Assembly: GCA_905221605.1 (NCBI GenBank)
Contig: CAJNDS010000502.1
Location: 834,501-898,500, forward strand
Direction: 5' to 3'
Length of the DNA stretch: 64,000 bases
From: Symbiodinium natans
Taxonomy: Eukaryota > Sar > Dinophyceae > Suessiales > Symbiodiniaceae
Below are positions 33,315 to 43,619 of the stretch, piece after piece. Under the pieces are notes generated by a model. It had not been told where the DNA came from, ran no database searches, and saw only the letters and a program-made list of their open reading frames with translations. The position numbers and the translations under genes are program-made. Each line of letters starts with the position of its first letter. Position 1 is the first letter of the stretch.

Positions 33315-33888
33315 AGGGCTTCGGGTTGAGGGTTTAGAAATTCGAGTTTAGGGTTTAGGGTCCAGGGTTTAGGGTTTAGGGTTTAGGGTTTGGGGTGTAG
33401 GGTTAGGCTCTAGATGTTATTTCGTTAGCAGCAACGCAAGGCCAGCAAGTTTTGGTCCTAAACCCTAAACCCATCTGCAAGTCAGACTACTTCTGTTGGT
33501 TTTGAGATTCGATTCGGCTTCCAGGGTTTCAGACTTGAGCTCCTAGGAGGATTTTAACTCTAAACCCTAAACCCTAAAGGGGGGGGGGGGGGGGGGGGTT
33601 TCCCCCCCCCCCCCCCCCCTCGAGGAAATCTCTACATGCTCTCTTTTTTTGCTGGGTGAGGTTCCTAAACCCTAGACCCTAGACCCTAAACTCCAAACCC
33701 TCTAAACCCCAAGCCCCAAACCCTGAACCCGAACCCTAAACCCTTAACTCTAAACCCCAAACCCCAAACCCTAATCCCTAAGCCCTAAACCCTTCTTGAA
33801 CCCCACTTTTGGTCATCTTCCATCCCTAAGCCCTAAACCCTAAACCCCAAACCCTAAACCCTAAACCCTAAACCCCTGGGAAAAGCAG

Positions 33889-33955
33889 GCTTCGGCTCTA
33901 CACCCAGCGGGGCACCAGCGATGAAGCTGCAGCTCAGGCAGCGGAAGTTGCTTAG
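33889..33955 (+). CDS. Exon-like segment, unknown protein
   Basis: An AAAAGCAG acceptor just after a CCCTAAA tract, frame LRLYTQRGTSDEAAAQAAEV, stop formed at the TTTAGGG junction. The real exon may end at GAA|GTTGCT. Confidence 0.35.
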
Positions 33956-34175
33956 GGTTTAGGGTTTAGGGTTTAGGGTTTAGGGTTTAGGGTTTAGGGT
34001 TTAGGGTTTAGAGTTTAGGGTTTAGGGTTTAGGGTTTAGGGTTTAGGGTTTAGGGGTTCGGGTTTTAGGGGTTTAGGGGTTTAGGGGTTTAAGGGTTTAG
34101 GGGTTTAGGGTTTAGGGGTTTAGGGGTTTAGGGGTTTAGGGTTTAGGGTTTAGGGTTTAGGGTTTAGGGTTTAGG
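33955..34175. repeat. TTTAGGG/TTTAGGGG array
   Basis: Heptamers, then octamers, then heptamers again, directly 3' of the preceding exon-like segment. Confidence 0.9.
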
Positions 34176-34724
34176 GCATTTAAGGGTCAAGTCTGAAACC
34201 CTGGAACCCATGGTGCTCGACGCCCCTAGCGCCCGAACCAAGAACCCGAACCACGAACCCGAACCCTCGGTTGGCTGCATGATGCCTTGCCTTTGTCAGG
34301 CTTCAGAGGTCTGGGCCCCTATAGACTCGGGCATAGAGGGGGCAAAGTGTCCGAAGCATATGGGTCCGTACGAAGGGCCCTCGTAGCAACCCAAAGAACC
34401 CCTGAAGCAGAGTACTTTCCGAGAGGTTGTGTTGAAGTTGAGATTGGTACACAAAAAAGGGGTTTTGAGGGCTAAGGGCTAAGGGTTTAGGTTGATGATC
34501 GGAATGGTCCTCGTTGAAATGCACGATAAGGGCTTCCTCTGTCGGGTACCTGACTGTTCTGATGCGCAAGGGCCAGTGCTGGAATGATCCCTAACCTCCA
34601 TGTAACACAAGCACACCCCTAAATCCTAAATCCTAAATACTAAATCCTAAATCCTAAACCCTAAACCCTAAACCCTAAACCCTTCATTACCCCCACCTCT
34701 TAGACCCTGAAACCCTCAACCCAG

Positions 34725-34819
34725 AGGCGCGGCGAACTCTGCAGGCCGTGCTGCAGGCACCGAGCCACTTGAGTTCGGTTCACCCTTTATGCCCTTTTGG
34801 GGTTCCGTGCACCCATGAG
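34725..34819 (+). CDS. Exon, unknown protein
   Basis: A CAACCCAG acceptor, 31 codons (ARRTLQAVLQAPSHLSSVHP then LCPFGVPCTHE), and a GTAGAG donor at 34820. Confidence 0.45.
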
Positions 34820-35125
34820 GTAGAGGGTTTAGGGTTTAGGGTTCAGGGTTTGTTCTACTTTCCCTTCTTGGGGACCTGGGTCGGACAGCTTGGGGTTTAG
34901 TACCCTCAGCAACAAGTAGAGTTGACCCTTGAGACTTTCTTTTCAAAAGGGCTGCAGTCCGTATGATTCCCCTCGCCCTCACGAAACCCAATACGTAAAG
35001 TCTTTCAGCCCAAGTCCCTGATCACGAAGCCGGCAAAACCCAAAATCCCAAACCCTAAACCCCAAACCCGAAACCCTAAACCCCAAACCCTGTACTCCCA
35101 GACCCCTTGTGAAAGTGTCTGAAAG

Positions 35126-35192
35126 GTCGTGACGCGGGCAACTGAGATCCTGGCGTTGCTGGCACTGCTGCATCGCCAGCTAGGGGCCTGGG
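35126..35192 (+). CDS. Exon-like segment, unknown protein
   Basis: A TGAAAG acceptor, frame VVTRATEILALLALLHRQLG followed by AW, then GTTTAGGG. Leu-rich helix. Confidence 0.4.
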
Positions 35193-35312
35193 GTTTAGGG
35201 TTTAGGGTTTAGGGTTTAGGGTTTGGGGTAGATTTACATTCGATGGTGCCTCTCTCCGGGTTCAGGATTTGGGGTTCAGTAGCATCAGGCGGGCAAGTCT
35301 TGGTAGAGCAGC

Positions 35313-35462
35313 ATGGCTCCTGAACGCAGGATGCATCTTCTTCGACCCTTCAGCTGCGAAGAGCGTGTGAGAGTTGAGGAATTTGTGCCGGGCAAGCTTG
35401 ACTCAACAGCTGGGCACTGCAACATTCATCTGCAAAGCAGGGCAGGAGGCGAAAGACCCTAA
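35313..35462 (+). CDS. Small ORF or first exon, unknown protein
   Basis: ATG at 35313 opens 49 codons (MAPERRMHLLRPFSCEERVR then VEEFVPGKLDSTAG) to TAA 35460. No repeats inside. Confidence 0.4.
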   Translation: MAPERRMHLLRPFSCEERVRVEEFVPGKLDSTAGHCNIHLQSRAGGERP

Positions 35463-36299
35463 GCCATCTTAAACCCTAAAGCTCCTTAGAAGGGCTCGTT
35501 CAGGAGCAGGAGCGCCCAGTGGCCCTGTAGGATTCTCCACGCTGGCCGTAGTACCCTGAACCACAAGCCGGACCAAGACGCTCAACCCTAAACCCTGAAC
35601 CCTAAACCCTAAACCCTGAACCCTAAACCCCCTGCCATGAAGGCTCATGGGAGGGTTGTGAACCCCCTCCCTCCCCCTATGTAGACCCTGTCAGTTCAAC
35701 CCCAGAACACTCGGTTCGTTGAGTACACATGAACCTCCAAGCAAGCCCACGAAACTCTAAACCCCCATATGTTGTATCCATGTAAACATGCACATACTGA
35801 AAGTCCCGGTACACCGCGAACGTCCGCTCCCCTGTGTCCTTTTCATCTCCAATCTTGAAAACCCTAACGTTTGGGGGTCAAGTGGTTCAGGGGTGTAGGG
35901 ACTTGGGATTTTTTGAGCTTCATGTTTCAGGGGCTTAGGGTCCAAGGTTTGAGAAGGCTTAGGATTTAGGCTAGGCCCTAGCCGCTAGGGTTTAGGGTGT
36001 CTTGTGCAAAGGGTCCCTGTGGTCTGAGGAGAAGCACCTATCGCGTACTGCGGAGCTCTGTGATAAGACTCGACCTCAGCTTTGAGGTTTATAGGGTTTA
36101 GAGTCTAGGGAGTCTAGGACTTAGGGATTAGAGTTTAGGGTTTCTCGAGAGTGCTCTGTACCTTGGGAGTTGACGGTTGTTGGAGTGCAAAAAACAAAGC
36201 ACGAAGAAGCGTTTCTGAAATGAAAAGAGCAACGGGTGAACAGGTGAGTATGCTCTCATTCCACATGTCCTAGGCCTAGGCAGATACACATCCCCAAAG

Positions 36300-36620
36300 G
36301 TGTTGGTTGAGAAGGGTTCTCTTGCAAATATACATATGACCAGACGGCATGCATCTAGATGCACAATGCTGCACAGACACAGATGTACAAGCAGGACCAA
36401 GCGTCATGCACGCACAAAAATAGGCCTCCGCTGTCAAACGTTAGCGTGCCCAGAAACATGTTCTCAGGTTTCGGGGTGTGGGAGGCCTCTGTACCCTTGG
36501 GCCCACTTGTCCAGACTGCTGGCAAAATCTGAGCCCCGTTCTGCGCCCCTCGGAGACTGGATATCTAAGAGGGTCTCACGGGCCAAGAGGAGGTGGATTT
36601 GGGGGAGCCCAGAACCCTAA
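36300..36620 (+). CDS. Open frame of 106 codons, partly exon-like
   Basis: The longest non-repetitive plus frame in the 20-40 kb stretch. The 3' part after a TTCTCAG acceptor near 36466 (SGCGRPLYPWAHLSRLLAKS ...) looks protein-like; the 5' half is Arg/His-rich and less convincing. No family recognised. Confidence 0.35.
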   Translation: MLVEKGSLANIHMTRRHASRCTMLHRHRCTSRTKRHARTKIGLRCQTLACPETCSQVSGCGRPLYPWAHLSRLLAKSEPRSAPLGDWISKRVSRAKRRWIWGSPEP

Positions 36621-36726
36621 ACTCCTAAAACCCGAAACCCTAAACCCTTAACCTTTTGAAGAGAGGAGGAAGGTGTGTGGGGTGGGGCTGCAGAGGTTTG
36701 GGCACTGAGGGCTTCCACCTTGTCAG

Positions 36727-36778
36727 GTTGGACCTCCAGCGACCCTTTTTCCCTGAGCTGGTGTTAGGTCGTGATATG
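36727..36778 (+). CDS. Short exon-like segment
   Basis: A CTTGTCAG acceptor followed by LDLQRPFFPELVLGRDM at the edge of a TTTAGGG tract. Confidence 0.35.
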
Positions 36779-36799
36779 TTTAGGGTTTAGGGTTTAGGG

Positions 36800-37024
36800 T
36801 TGAGGGTTTTAAGATGCACAGACTCTAAGGCGCAGGAGGCAGGCCAGGCTCCTCAACCCAGGATCCGCCTATCTGCCGAGCTCTCTTGCAAAGTTGCCAT
36901 CAGGCCGGGAAACCTCCGATGCCCTGAGATCCAGGAGCTTCGGTCACATGGCGTGGGACCTAAGAAGTCTGTATCCCCCTTGGAAATTATTTTTTGTTTA
37001 TGCAAGACCCAAGAGGATATTTAA
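36800..37024 (+). CDS. Open frame of 74 codons, unknown protein
   Basis: Contains CKVAIRPGNLRCPEIQELRS. The frame is free of repeats and follows a TTTAGGG tract. No recognisable domain. Confidence 0.3.
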   Translation: MRVLRCTDSKAQEAGQAPQPRIRLSAELSCKVAIRPGNLRCPEIQELRSHGVGPKKSVSPLEIIFCLCKTQEDI

Positions 37025-37613
37025 CGGGGTGTGGCACGGAAGGAACTTGAGCCCACCGCGAGCCCCTTATTCCCATTTTTTTCGTTGATGGCTCCCTGTC
37101 AGAATCCTGAAGTATTCAAGCAGGGTACCCTTCTTTATACCCGACGAGGCTGACCCGAAATCCTCAGTAGCCCCTTTCTTCGGAGGCAAAGTAAACTGCT
37201 GGGGGTTTTGGGGTTGGAGTTCAGGGTGTGGGTCGGTTTGGGGGGTTTAGGGTTTAGGCGGTTTAGGGTTTAGGCGGTTTACTGTAGGGTTTAGGGTTTA
37301 GGGTTTAGGGTTTAGGATTGGGTTTAGGGTTTAGGGTCTAGGCCATTTACTGCACCCTGGGCACCCACGGAATTCTTCCAAGCCAAAGCCCCTCAAGGCC
37401 TAATCCGTGAAGCCTGAAAAGTCCTAGGCCCGAATGTGAAACCCGAAATCCCCAAAAACACTCCAAAGCCTTGAAGCCAAAAATGGGTTTAGGGTTTAGG
37501 GTTTAGGGTTTGGGGTTTAGGGTTTAGGGTTTAGGGTTTAGGGTTTAGGCTCCAAAACCCTGCCAGCCCCAAATAAAAAAAACCCTCCCCCCAAACACAA
37601 ATCCAAAGTTCTG

Positions 37614-37677
37614 ATCAAGCCCGAGGTCGCCAGCGACGAGGCCAGGAACCTAGCCCCCAGTTTCCGGGCTCTATGGG
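37614..37677 (+). CDS. Exon, unknown protein
   Basis: Frame KVLIKPEVASDEARNLAPSF followed by RALW and G|GTTTAGGG at the edge of a long TTTAGGG tract. The acceptor is uncertain. Confidence 0.4.
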
Positions 37678-37679
37678 GT

Positions 37680-37855
37680 TTAGGGTTTAGGTTTAGGGTT
37701 TATGGTTTAGGGTTTAGGGTTTAGGGTTTAGTGTATAGGGTTTAGGGTTTAGGGTTTAGGGTTTAGGGTTTAGGCGGTTTAGGCGGTTTAGGCGGTTTAG
37801 GGTTTAGGGTTTAGGGTTTAGGGTTTAGGGTTTAGGGTTTAGGGTTTAGGGTTTG
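37680..37855. repeat. TTTAGGG/TTTAGGC array
   Basis: About twenty heptamers with a short GGCGGTTTA sub-array, directly 3' of the exon at 37614. Confidence 0.9.
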
Positions 37856-37967
37856 GGCTGTGAGGTTTATGGGTAGCGGTAGGGTTTATGGGTTTGGGGG
37901 CTGAGGGCCTAGGGTTTGGGGTGGTTCAGGGGCTTAGCGTGGTTCAGGCCTAGTTGAGAGTTAAGGG

Positions 37968-38067
37968 GATGCATGACATCTGTACTTCAAGGCTCATGGA
38001 CGCTTGTAGTCATAGTGAGGTGTTAGCTCTGCAGATTTCGGACTTCGGGTCTCCTATTCTGCAAGAC
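37968..38067 (+). CDS. Exon-like segment with canonical donor
   Basis: Frame from ATG (MHDICTSRLMDACSHSEVLA then LQISDFGSPILQD) ends at GAC|GTGAGC, a conventional donor. CTCTGCAG within it could be an internal acceptor. Confidence 0.4.
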
Positions 38068-38110
38068 GTGAGCCGTAGCGATCGCAGAGTCCCAAGGAGC
38101 TTTGTGGTGC

Positions 38111-38190
38111 TTTACTGTGACTTTAGATCCTTAGCCTTTTTGGGTTTATTGGGTTTCCTAGTAAGGCAGCTAAAAATTTGATTTATAGCT
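38111..38190. repeat. Dispersed 80-bp repeat, copy 2
   Basis: Same unit as 27390-27472 (ACTTTAGATCCTTAGCC ... TAAAAATTTGATTTATAGCT). Confidence 0.75.
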
Positions 38191-38544
38191 TGCTAGAGGC
38201 ACATGTGCGATGTGTCCATGCGCATCTGAGTCCAACACATTTGAACCCTGGGTTCCCTCGACAGTCGAACCCCCGGCCCCCCACCCTTGAAGCCACCGAA
38301 GTCGCCAAAAACCCAGGATATGCAGCCCGTTGTGCAGTTGTGTACCGCCCTGGTCGTCGAAAGCCGGGGCCCCAACGCCAAGAATCCAACGCGAAAAGGG
38401 AGAGGTTGTGCGGAGTTCCTGTGCTTGAAAATGTGTGTTGGTCTTTTCGCTAGTCCCCTTCAGAATCATGTTGATTATTTTGCCTACTCCAGAGAACACT
38501 TAGAACTTGGAAGCATCATTTTTTGTTACAGTTCCAAGGGCTAG
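38183..38544. other. GC-rich unique stretch, open in several frames
   Basis: Three plus and three minus frames of 60-109 codons overlap here, so coding strand and frame cannot be chosen. One plus frame contains EVAKNPGYAARCAVVYRPGR. It may hold an exon. Confidence 0.25.
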
Positions 38545-38854
38545 CGGTGAGACGTCGCGACGTCGCTCGGGCGTGGGGATTCAGAAAAGATGCCTAAACA
38601 AGCAGCCTTTTCGCCTCTTAGACCCTCAACTCAGTGAGTCGGAACACTGAACCCCACGCCCTAAACCCTAGAGCCGATTGAACAAGAGCCGGTTGAAGCC
38701 TTTGGCTCTCATGACTGCTTAGGTTTATCTAAAAATTTCTGGAGTAGTATGTGCACCACATAAACACCCCCAAAGCTCCCCCTTTTTAGGTCCCCTCACA
38801 TGACAAGTCTAGGGATGCCAACGAACTCTTACCCCCCCTGGAACACGAAGCACG

Positions 38855-38948
38855 ATGCTTCCCGAAGGCGGGTTAACCACTCCTGCCGCCGAGCTGGTGT
38901 TCAATTCGGCCAGGGGCCCCAGTGTTCTGAACGGGCCCAGGATGTCAG
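38855..38948 (+). CDS. Exon ending at a MITE boundary
   Basis: Frame MLPEGGLTTPAAELVFNSAR followed by GPSVLNGPRMS. Unique sequence ends where the TACTTGGAGG element begins at 38950. Confidence 0.4.
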
Positions 38949-38949
38949 C

Positions 38950-39059
38950 TACTTGGAGGTTCATGGGTAGCCAGAAGCAGGGTGATAAGTACCCTGAACA
39001 AAGTTATCAACGCACGATAGCCATAACCCTACTTATAGATACCCGTGAACCTCCAAGTA
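38950..39059. mobile_element. MITE-like element, family TACTTGGAGG, copy 1
   Basis: TACTTGGAGGTTCATGGGTA at the left and its near-complement TACCCGTGAACCTCCAAGTA at the right. Interior AT-rich. Confidence 0.75.
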
Positions 39060-39467
39060 GGGTTTGGGGCTCAGGGTTTTACAGTCTTAGGGTAAGAGCT
39101 CTCGAGGGTGCGCCTCTCTGGCAATGAGGTCGGGTCTATCTCTACCTGTTCTTGAGGTGTGCAATAGAACGGGTCGGGAGAATTACTAATACTATTCCCT
39201 TATGGCCCCTATATAATTGCATTAGACAGACATGCATTCTAATGATTACCTATATTAGATAGCAGAACCCTGAATCCTAATCCCTGCCCTTCGACAAACC
39301 CGAAGGCCACCTGAACCCCAAACCCGAAGTAGGACGGGCCCAAGAAGCATGGGCCTTTTTTTGGCACACCCCAAACCCTGATTCCTAAACTCTGAGCCCT
39401 AAACCCTACACCCTACACCCTAAACCCTACACCCTAAACCCTAAACCCAAGGAGTCCTGAACTGAAG

Positions 39468-39569
39468 AGGTGGCCAAGGGTGGAGGGCGCGGAGTGGCGA
39501 GCACAGGCCGCGCCTGAGCTACCCCCCTCGACCCTACAAGGGAAACTTCAGGGCCCGAAAACTGGCAGG
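39468..39569 (+). CDS. Exon, unknown protein
   Basis: An ACTGAAG acceptor, exactly 34 codons RWPRVEGAEWRAQAAPELPP ... then GTTTAGGG. CCCTAAA precedes it. Confidence 0.45.
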
Positions 39570-39795
39570 GTTTAGGGTCTAGGGTCTAGGGTCTAGAGTT
39601 AAGGGCCCCTAAGCCCACCACGTGTTTTGAGCCTTGCCGGGATTCTGAAGGTTTTGTTTCTTTTGGGTAGGGTTTACTTTATCATAGTGGGGTAACATTT
39701 TGCATTTTTAAGGGTACTTAAACTCAATAAGGAATAAAATTTTAAAATTTTATTACTATCCCAACTATGAACCAGTTTACTTGGAGGTGCATGAG

Positions 39796-39867
39796 CAGAT
39801 GTCACTGGCAGTGTAAGCAGGGCAGCTTCAGATATGTCCGTGATGGCCAAGCCATGCCGCCCTGGGG
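39796..39867 (+). CDS. Exon-like segment
   Basis: Frame DVTGSVSRAASDMSVMAKPC followed by RPG and GGTTTGACG. GGCAGCTTCAG inside is an alternative acceptor. Confidence 0.25.
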
Positions 39868-40346
39868 TTTGACGATGGGGGGTCTGAATGGCTTTATCCC
39901 TAAACCCTAAACCCTTAACTGCACACCTAAACCGGAAAGAAAGTGTGGTTTCGTGGGGTTCAGGTTTAGGAAGTGCGTATGCGAGGAGGAACCTTAGTTG
40001 GGAGTAGGGTTTAGGGCAGGCTTTGCAGCCAAAGTCCACAACCCTGCGAAGATGTGGCTTCAGGTTCATGTGGAAGGGGGTTGTTCTAAATCAGGGACCC
40101 TTCTTCAAGATACTTGTTAACAAGTTGAACATTTCAAAAACAAGTCTCCCCACATCGGGGTAAGCTTGGGACAGCTCGCACGTTGCTTCCTGCACTTTTT
40201 TGCACGACGCCCAGGAGCACCTGTATTCCCTTTACCACTGACCTTCCAAACCTTGTTAAGCCAAAACAATCGGGTCCCTAAACCCTAAGCTCTAAACCCT
40301 AAACCCTAGACCCTAAACCCTAAACCCTAAACCCTGAACCCTAAAC

Positions 40347-40470
40347 CCCAAACCCTTTTCGTCTCCGGGGCGACCGGGAGCCTCGTGAATCGATCGGGAG
40401 AGGCCGCGACTTGCGCGGCTACGTCTCCACGGAGATCTGCCGAGAGCTGGAGGAGCAGTCAGCGGCTCAG
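40347..40470 (+). CDS. Exon, unknown protein
   Basis: After CCCTAAACCCCAAACCC the frame reads RGDREPRESIGRGRDLRGYV then STEICRELEEQSAAQ, ending at GGTTTACGG and a TTTAGGG tract. Charged, probably helical. Confidence 0.45.
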
Positions 40471-40904
40471 GGTTTACGGTTTAGGGTTTAGGTTTAGGGT
40501 TTAGGTTTAGGGTTAGGGTTTAGGGTTTATGGTTCAGGGTTTAGGGTCTCGGGTCTGGGGTCTAGGGTCTAGGGTTTAGGGCTTAGGGGCTAGGGTTTAG
40601 GGTTTAGGGTTTAGGGTTTAGACCTTAGGGTTTAGACCTTAGGGTTTAAGGTTTAGGGTTTAGGGATTGAGGTCATGCTCCCAAAATCCTCACAGAACCT
40701 CCTACGGCCCTCCTCAACTCTCCGAAGCCCTCCGGAGCCCTGAGCCCAAGAGAGCCCTCCGCCCGAATAGGGTTTAGGGTTTAGGGTTTAGGGTCTCGGG
40801 TCTCGGGTCTGGGGTCTAGGGTCTAGGGTCTAGGGTTTAGGGTTTAGGGTTTAGGGTTTAGGGTGTAGGGTTTAGGGTTTAGGGTTTAGGGTTTAGGGTT
40901 TAGG

Positions 40905-40957
40905 GAAACAAAAGCCCGTACAGCAACGACTTCAAGTCGCTGTCAAGGCTTCTCAGG
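40905..40957 (+). CDS. Exon-like segment
   Basis: Frame SPYSNDFKSLSRLLRAQLG after a TTTAGGG tract, ending where the TTGGGACGTTC element starts. Short. Confidence 0.25.
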
Positions 40958-40967
40958 GCTCAGCTTG

Positions 40968-41083
40968 GGACGTTCTTCTCCTAGACGAACAGTCCTCAAA
41001 CGAGAGATTGCAGTTCCCTCCGGTTATCATCCCTATGAACATCCCATTAAAGGGGCTGTTACTACAAGGGGGATACATCCCAA
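40968..41083. repeat. MITE-like element, family TTGGGATGTTCC, copy 2
   Basis: CTTGGGACGTTCTTCTCC at the left, GGGGGATACATCCCAAGG at the right, with the internal block GAACAGTCCTCAAACGAGAG also seen in copy 3. Confidence 0.55.
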
Positions 41084-41489
41084 GGCTGAACCATGAAAAT
41101 CCCAGAGAGCCCAGCAGCGCCACCCCTTCTTGAAGGAGTAGGGTTTGGGGAGTAGAGAGTTTTACCCCCTTTTTGAAAGGAGTATGGTGGTTTACAAGCT
41201 GCAGGGTTTAGGGGGGGGGACTCCCATATTGGTTCAGGGTCGGTTCCCTAAGTTGGGAGCCCAAGATCAGCATGCTCCAGGGCTGAGGAATCCACAATGT
41301 CGCAAGACGTTGCTGAAGTACGGAAGCCCCAGTGGCTACCAGCACTATCCCCCTAAACAGCCCGTTATACGTATAATTTAATGTAAATAAATAATTGAAA
41401 CCTACCCAGAGAGACTCCAGAGAAGTAATCATGTCCCTCTGCTAACTTAACCTCCAAGGCCCTCAGCCCAAAGCCCTACCAGGTGTCCA

Positions 41490-41628
41490 ATGATTTTCCA
41501 ACAGCTGGACATCTCTTTCGCGCCGCGCTCGGCATTCTGTGCACGGGGGGCCTGGGTTCCTCTTTGTAGGGTCAAGGCGGTTTTCAGGGTTTCGTGCGGA
41601 CGGCTGCTGAAGCGATGCCCGTTTGATG
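41490..41628 (+). CDS. Possible exon(s) before the G-rich tract
   Basis: The plus frame MIFQQLDISFAPRSAFCARG ... LLKRCPFDG is repeat-free up to 41628. TTCCAACAG is a possible acceptor. The frame continues through poly-Gly low complexity, which I exclude. Confidence 0.3.
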
Positions 41629-41871
41629 GGGGGGGGGGTGGGGGGGGGTGGGGGGGGGGGGGTGGGGGGGGGTGGGGGGGGTGGTTGTGGGGGTGGGGCG
41701 GGGTGTGGGGGGAGGTGGCGGGGGGGTGGGGGGGGTGGGGGGGGTGGTGGGGGGGTTGGGGGGGGGGTGGGGGGGGGGGTGGGGGGGGGGGTGGGGGGGG
41801 GTGGGGGGGGGGTGGGGGGGGGGTGGGGGGGGGGGGGGGGGGTGGGGGGGGGTGGGGGGGGGTGGGGGGAA
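41629..41871. repeat. G-rich minisatellite (G-runs punctuated by T)
   Basis: About 240 bp of runs of 6-13 G separated by single T, strongly strand-asymmetric. All frames on either strand give only Gly/Trp or Pro/His runs. Confidence 0.95.
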
Positions 41872-42492
41872 TCAGATTTGTGGTGTTCATCTGCACTCCT
41901 ACACTCCCTACAAAGCCTTTAATAAGCACCACCTACCAACCCTATAAAGGCCGGCCCTTTCGGGCTCTAAGGCGGGGTTCAAGGGATGTAGGCCATGAAC
42001 AACGCAATCTTGTGTGGCTATATTCGGCGTTGTAACCAGGGAAGCTAAAGTTTTGTTTGGCCTGGTTAATGGGGCCCTTCGAGTATAGGACTCCAGTCCG
42101 TAGAGGCCCTGAATCCTTAGCAAGGAACCACAATACCGCCTCTGACATGAAACCCTGAGCCCGAAGCGCAACAAAAAACCGTTCTTTCTGTGAGCCTAGA
42201 ATCTCGAGGCTCGCTACCCCTATCTGCGAGAAGAACCCCCCCTTCTGCCTGAACCTCTGAAGGCCACCCATCGAGGCTACAGGGAACGGAGCCCTAAACG
42301 CAGGGTTTAGGGTTTATAGGGCCGAGGCAAGCCACAAACCCTGCGGCCCAAGACCCAACACACCATGACGAATTTGAGCCCTACTAGAAGCTCCAAACCC
42401 TAAACCCTAAACCCTAAGCCCTAAACCCTAAACCCTAAACCCTAAACCCTTACTAAACCCACAAGTCATCTCAAATTTCCTTTCTTCACAAG

Positions 42493-42565
42493 GTGCGTTC
42501 TCGGCTTGGTGGTACACCTCCCACGCCAGCCGCCGCGGTGCAGGCGTTGCTGGAGTCGGGCTATC
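42493..42565 (+). CDS. Exon ending one base before a MITE
   Basis: A TTCACAAG acceptor, 24 codons (VRSRLGGTPPTPAAAVQALL then ESGY), one further base, then GTACTTGG. The donor GT overlaps the first base of the TACTTGGAGG element at 42567. Confidence 0.5.
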
Positions 42566-42566
42566 G

Positions 42567-42701
42567 TACTTGGAGGTTCATGGTACTTACTAACCACTTA
42601 TAACTGGGCTTATAACCCTACGTATAATTGGGATAACCCCTATAAGGCCCTTTAGGGGTATTACAAGTAGGGTTATATAGTTGGTTAGTAACTTTCATGC
42701 G
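42567..42701. mobile_element. MITE-like element, family TACTTGGAGG, copy 2
   Basis: Left end TACTTGGAGGTTCATGG intact, right end degenerate (GTTAGTAACTTTCATGCG). Interior contains ACCCTACGTATAATTGGG. Confidence 0.6.
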
Positions 42702-42715
42702 CGGGAGAGGGGGGG

Positions 42716-42815
42716 TCTAGGACCCGGAGTAGGCCCGTGTTCCCGTTCTTTAGGGTTTAGGTTCCCTTACAGCTTATACGCCCTTGAAGCCAAAAAAGGG
42801 CGCGTCAACCACGTT
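42716..42815. repeat. MITE-like element, family GACCCAGAGTAGG, copy 4
   Basis: Left end GTCTAGGACCCGGAGTAGG clear; internal TTTAGGTTCCCTTA and AAAAAAGGGCGC present; right end diverged. Confidence 0.5.
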
Positions 42816-42869
42816 GACAGTCAATAACTGGTTGGGACCACGCCGAGTCGTGTTCAACTAGCCAGGCAG

Positions 42870-42998
42870 CAGCAACTTGGTGGCGTGCTTGTCTGCCATT
42901 GCCACACTATGGACGGAGGATGACGAGTCGCCTCACAACAAGACCCCGCACGAGAAGACTTGGAAGGAAGTTCGATGGAAACCTGCGAGACTTCATCT
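42870..42998 (+). CDS. Exon, unknown protein
   Basis: A CCAGGCAG acceptor, 42 codons (SNLVACLSAIATLWTEDDES then PHNKTPHEKTWKEVRW). It runs into a TA-dinucleotide tract; a GA donor (AAG|GAAGTT) would end it earlier. Confidence 0.5.
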
Positions 42999-42999
42999 A

Positions 43000-43135
43000 T
43001 TATATATATATATATATATTATAATATATTATATATTATATATTATATATTATATATGCTATATATTATATGTTATATGTTATATATTATATATTATATA
43101 TTATATATTATATATTGTGTTATATATATATATAT
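43000..43135. repeat. TATA/TATAT-rich microsatellite
   Basis: Imperfect TA and TATAT units over about 135 bp. Confidence 0.9.
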
Positions 43136-43316
43136 CACCTGCAAACTTGGATACACCATGCAAAGAAGTTTGTGTGGGAAGAGACGCTTGGCAGAATATC
43201 TTATGAAGAAACCCCGGTACAAGATAATCTCATCTATAATGCAGGTTTGCAAAGACAGTTCTAAAGCGTCTGCAGAGGGTAAGCCTCCTTTTTGCTGCGC
43301 CAACGCCGTGTCTTGA
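43136..43316 (+). CDS. Exon-like segment, unknown protein
   Basis: Two plus frames are open after the TA tract: HLQTWIHHAKKFVWEETLGR... to TAA at 43264, and KLGYTMQRSLCGKRRLAEYL... to TGA at 43316. Only one can be right. Confidence 0.35.
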
Positions 43317-43377
43317 AGTTGACGTACAGTCGATTCACGGTATGGCTTCGGAAATATATATCACCTTGTGGTGACGA

Positions 43378-43442
43378 CTTGCGCCTGAACCCGAAAACTG
43401 CGGCAAGCTTCTCAGGAGTCAGCCGTGGATGGCGCTTCATTA
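43378..43442 (+). CDS. Exon-like segment, unknown protein
   Basis: Frame DLRLNPKTAASFSGVSRGWR ending in TTTAGGG. Acceptor unclear. Confidence 0.3.
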
Positions 43443-43494
43443 GGGTTTAGGGTTTAGGGTTTAGGGTCTAGGGTTTAGGGTTTAGGGTGCACAG

Positions 43495-43619
43495 CAAGCT
43501 GGACCTTGACACGTTTCTTTTGCGAAATGCAGGGTTCCCGTTGCCAGTCGCGGAGACAAGCATCGGGAAGGGGTTTCCCTCAAAGGATCCGAAAGAGGGC
43601 GCAACCTTAAGGGTCCGAG
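43495..43619 (+). CDS. Exon, unknown protein
   Basis: A GTGCACAG acceptor at the end of a TTTAGGG tract, 41 codons (KLDLDTFLLRNAGFPLPVAE then TSIGKGFPSKDPKEG), GTAGAG donor at 43620. Confidence 0.5.

Noticed and set aside
39674-40069. Minus-strand ORF of 131 codons
   Set aside because: It crosses CCCTAAA-type repeats and an AT-rich stretch; composition is not protein-like and a short plus-strand segment inside (39796-39867) looks better.
41447-42035. Poly-Gly and poly-Pro ORFs of up to 181 codons
   Set aside because: Produced by the G-rich minisatellite, which is stop-free in every frame.
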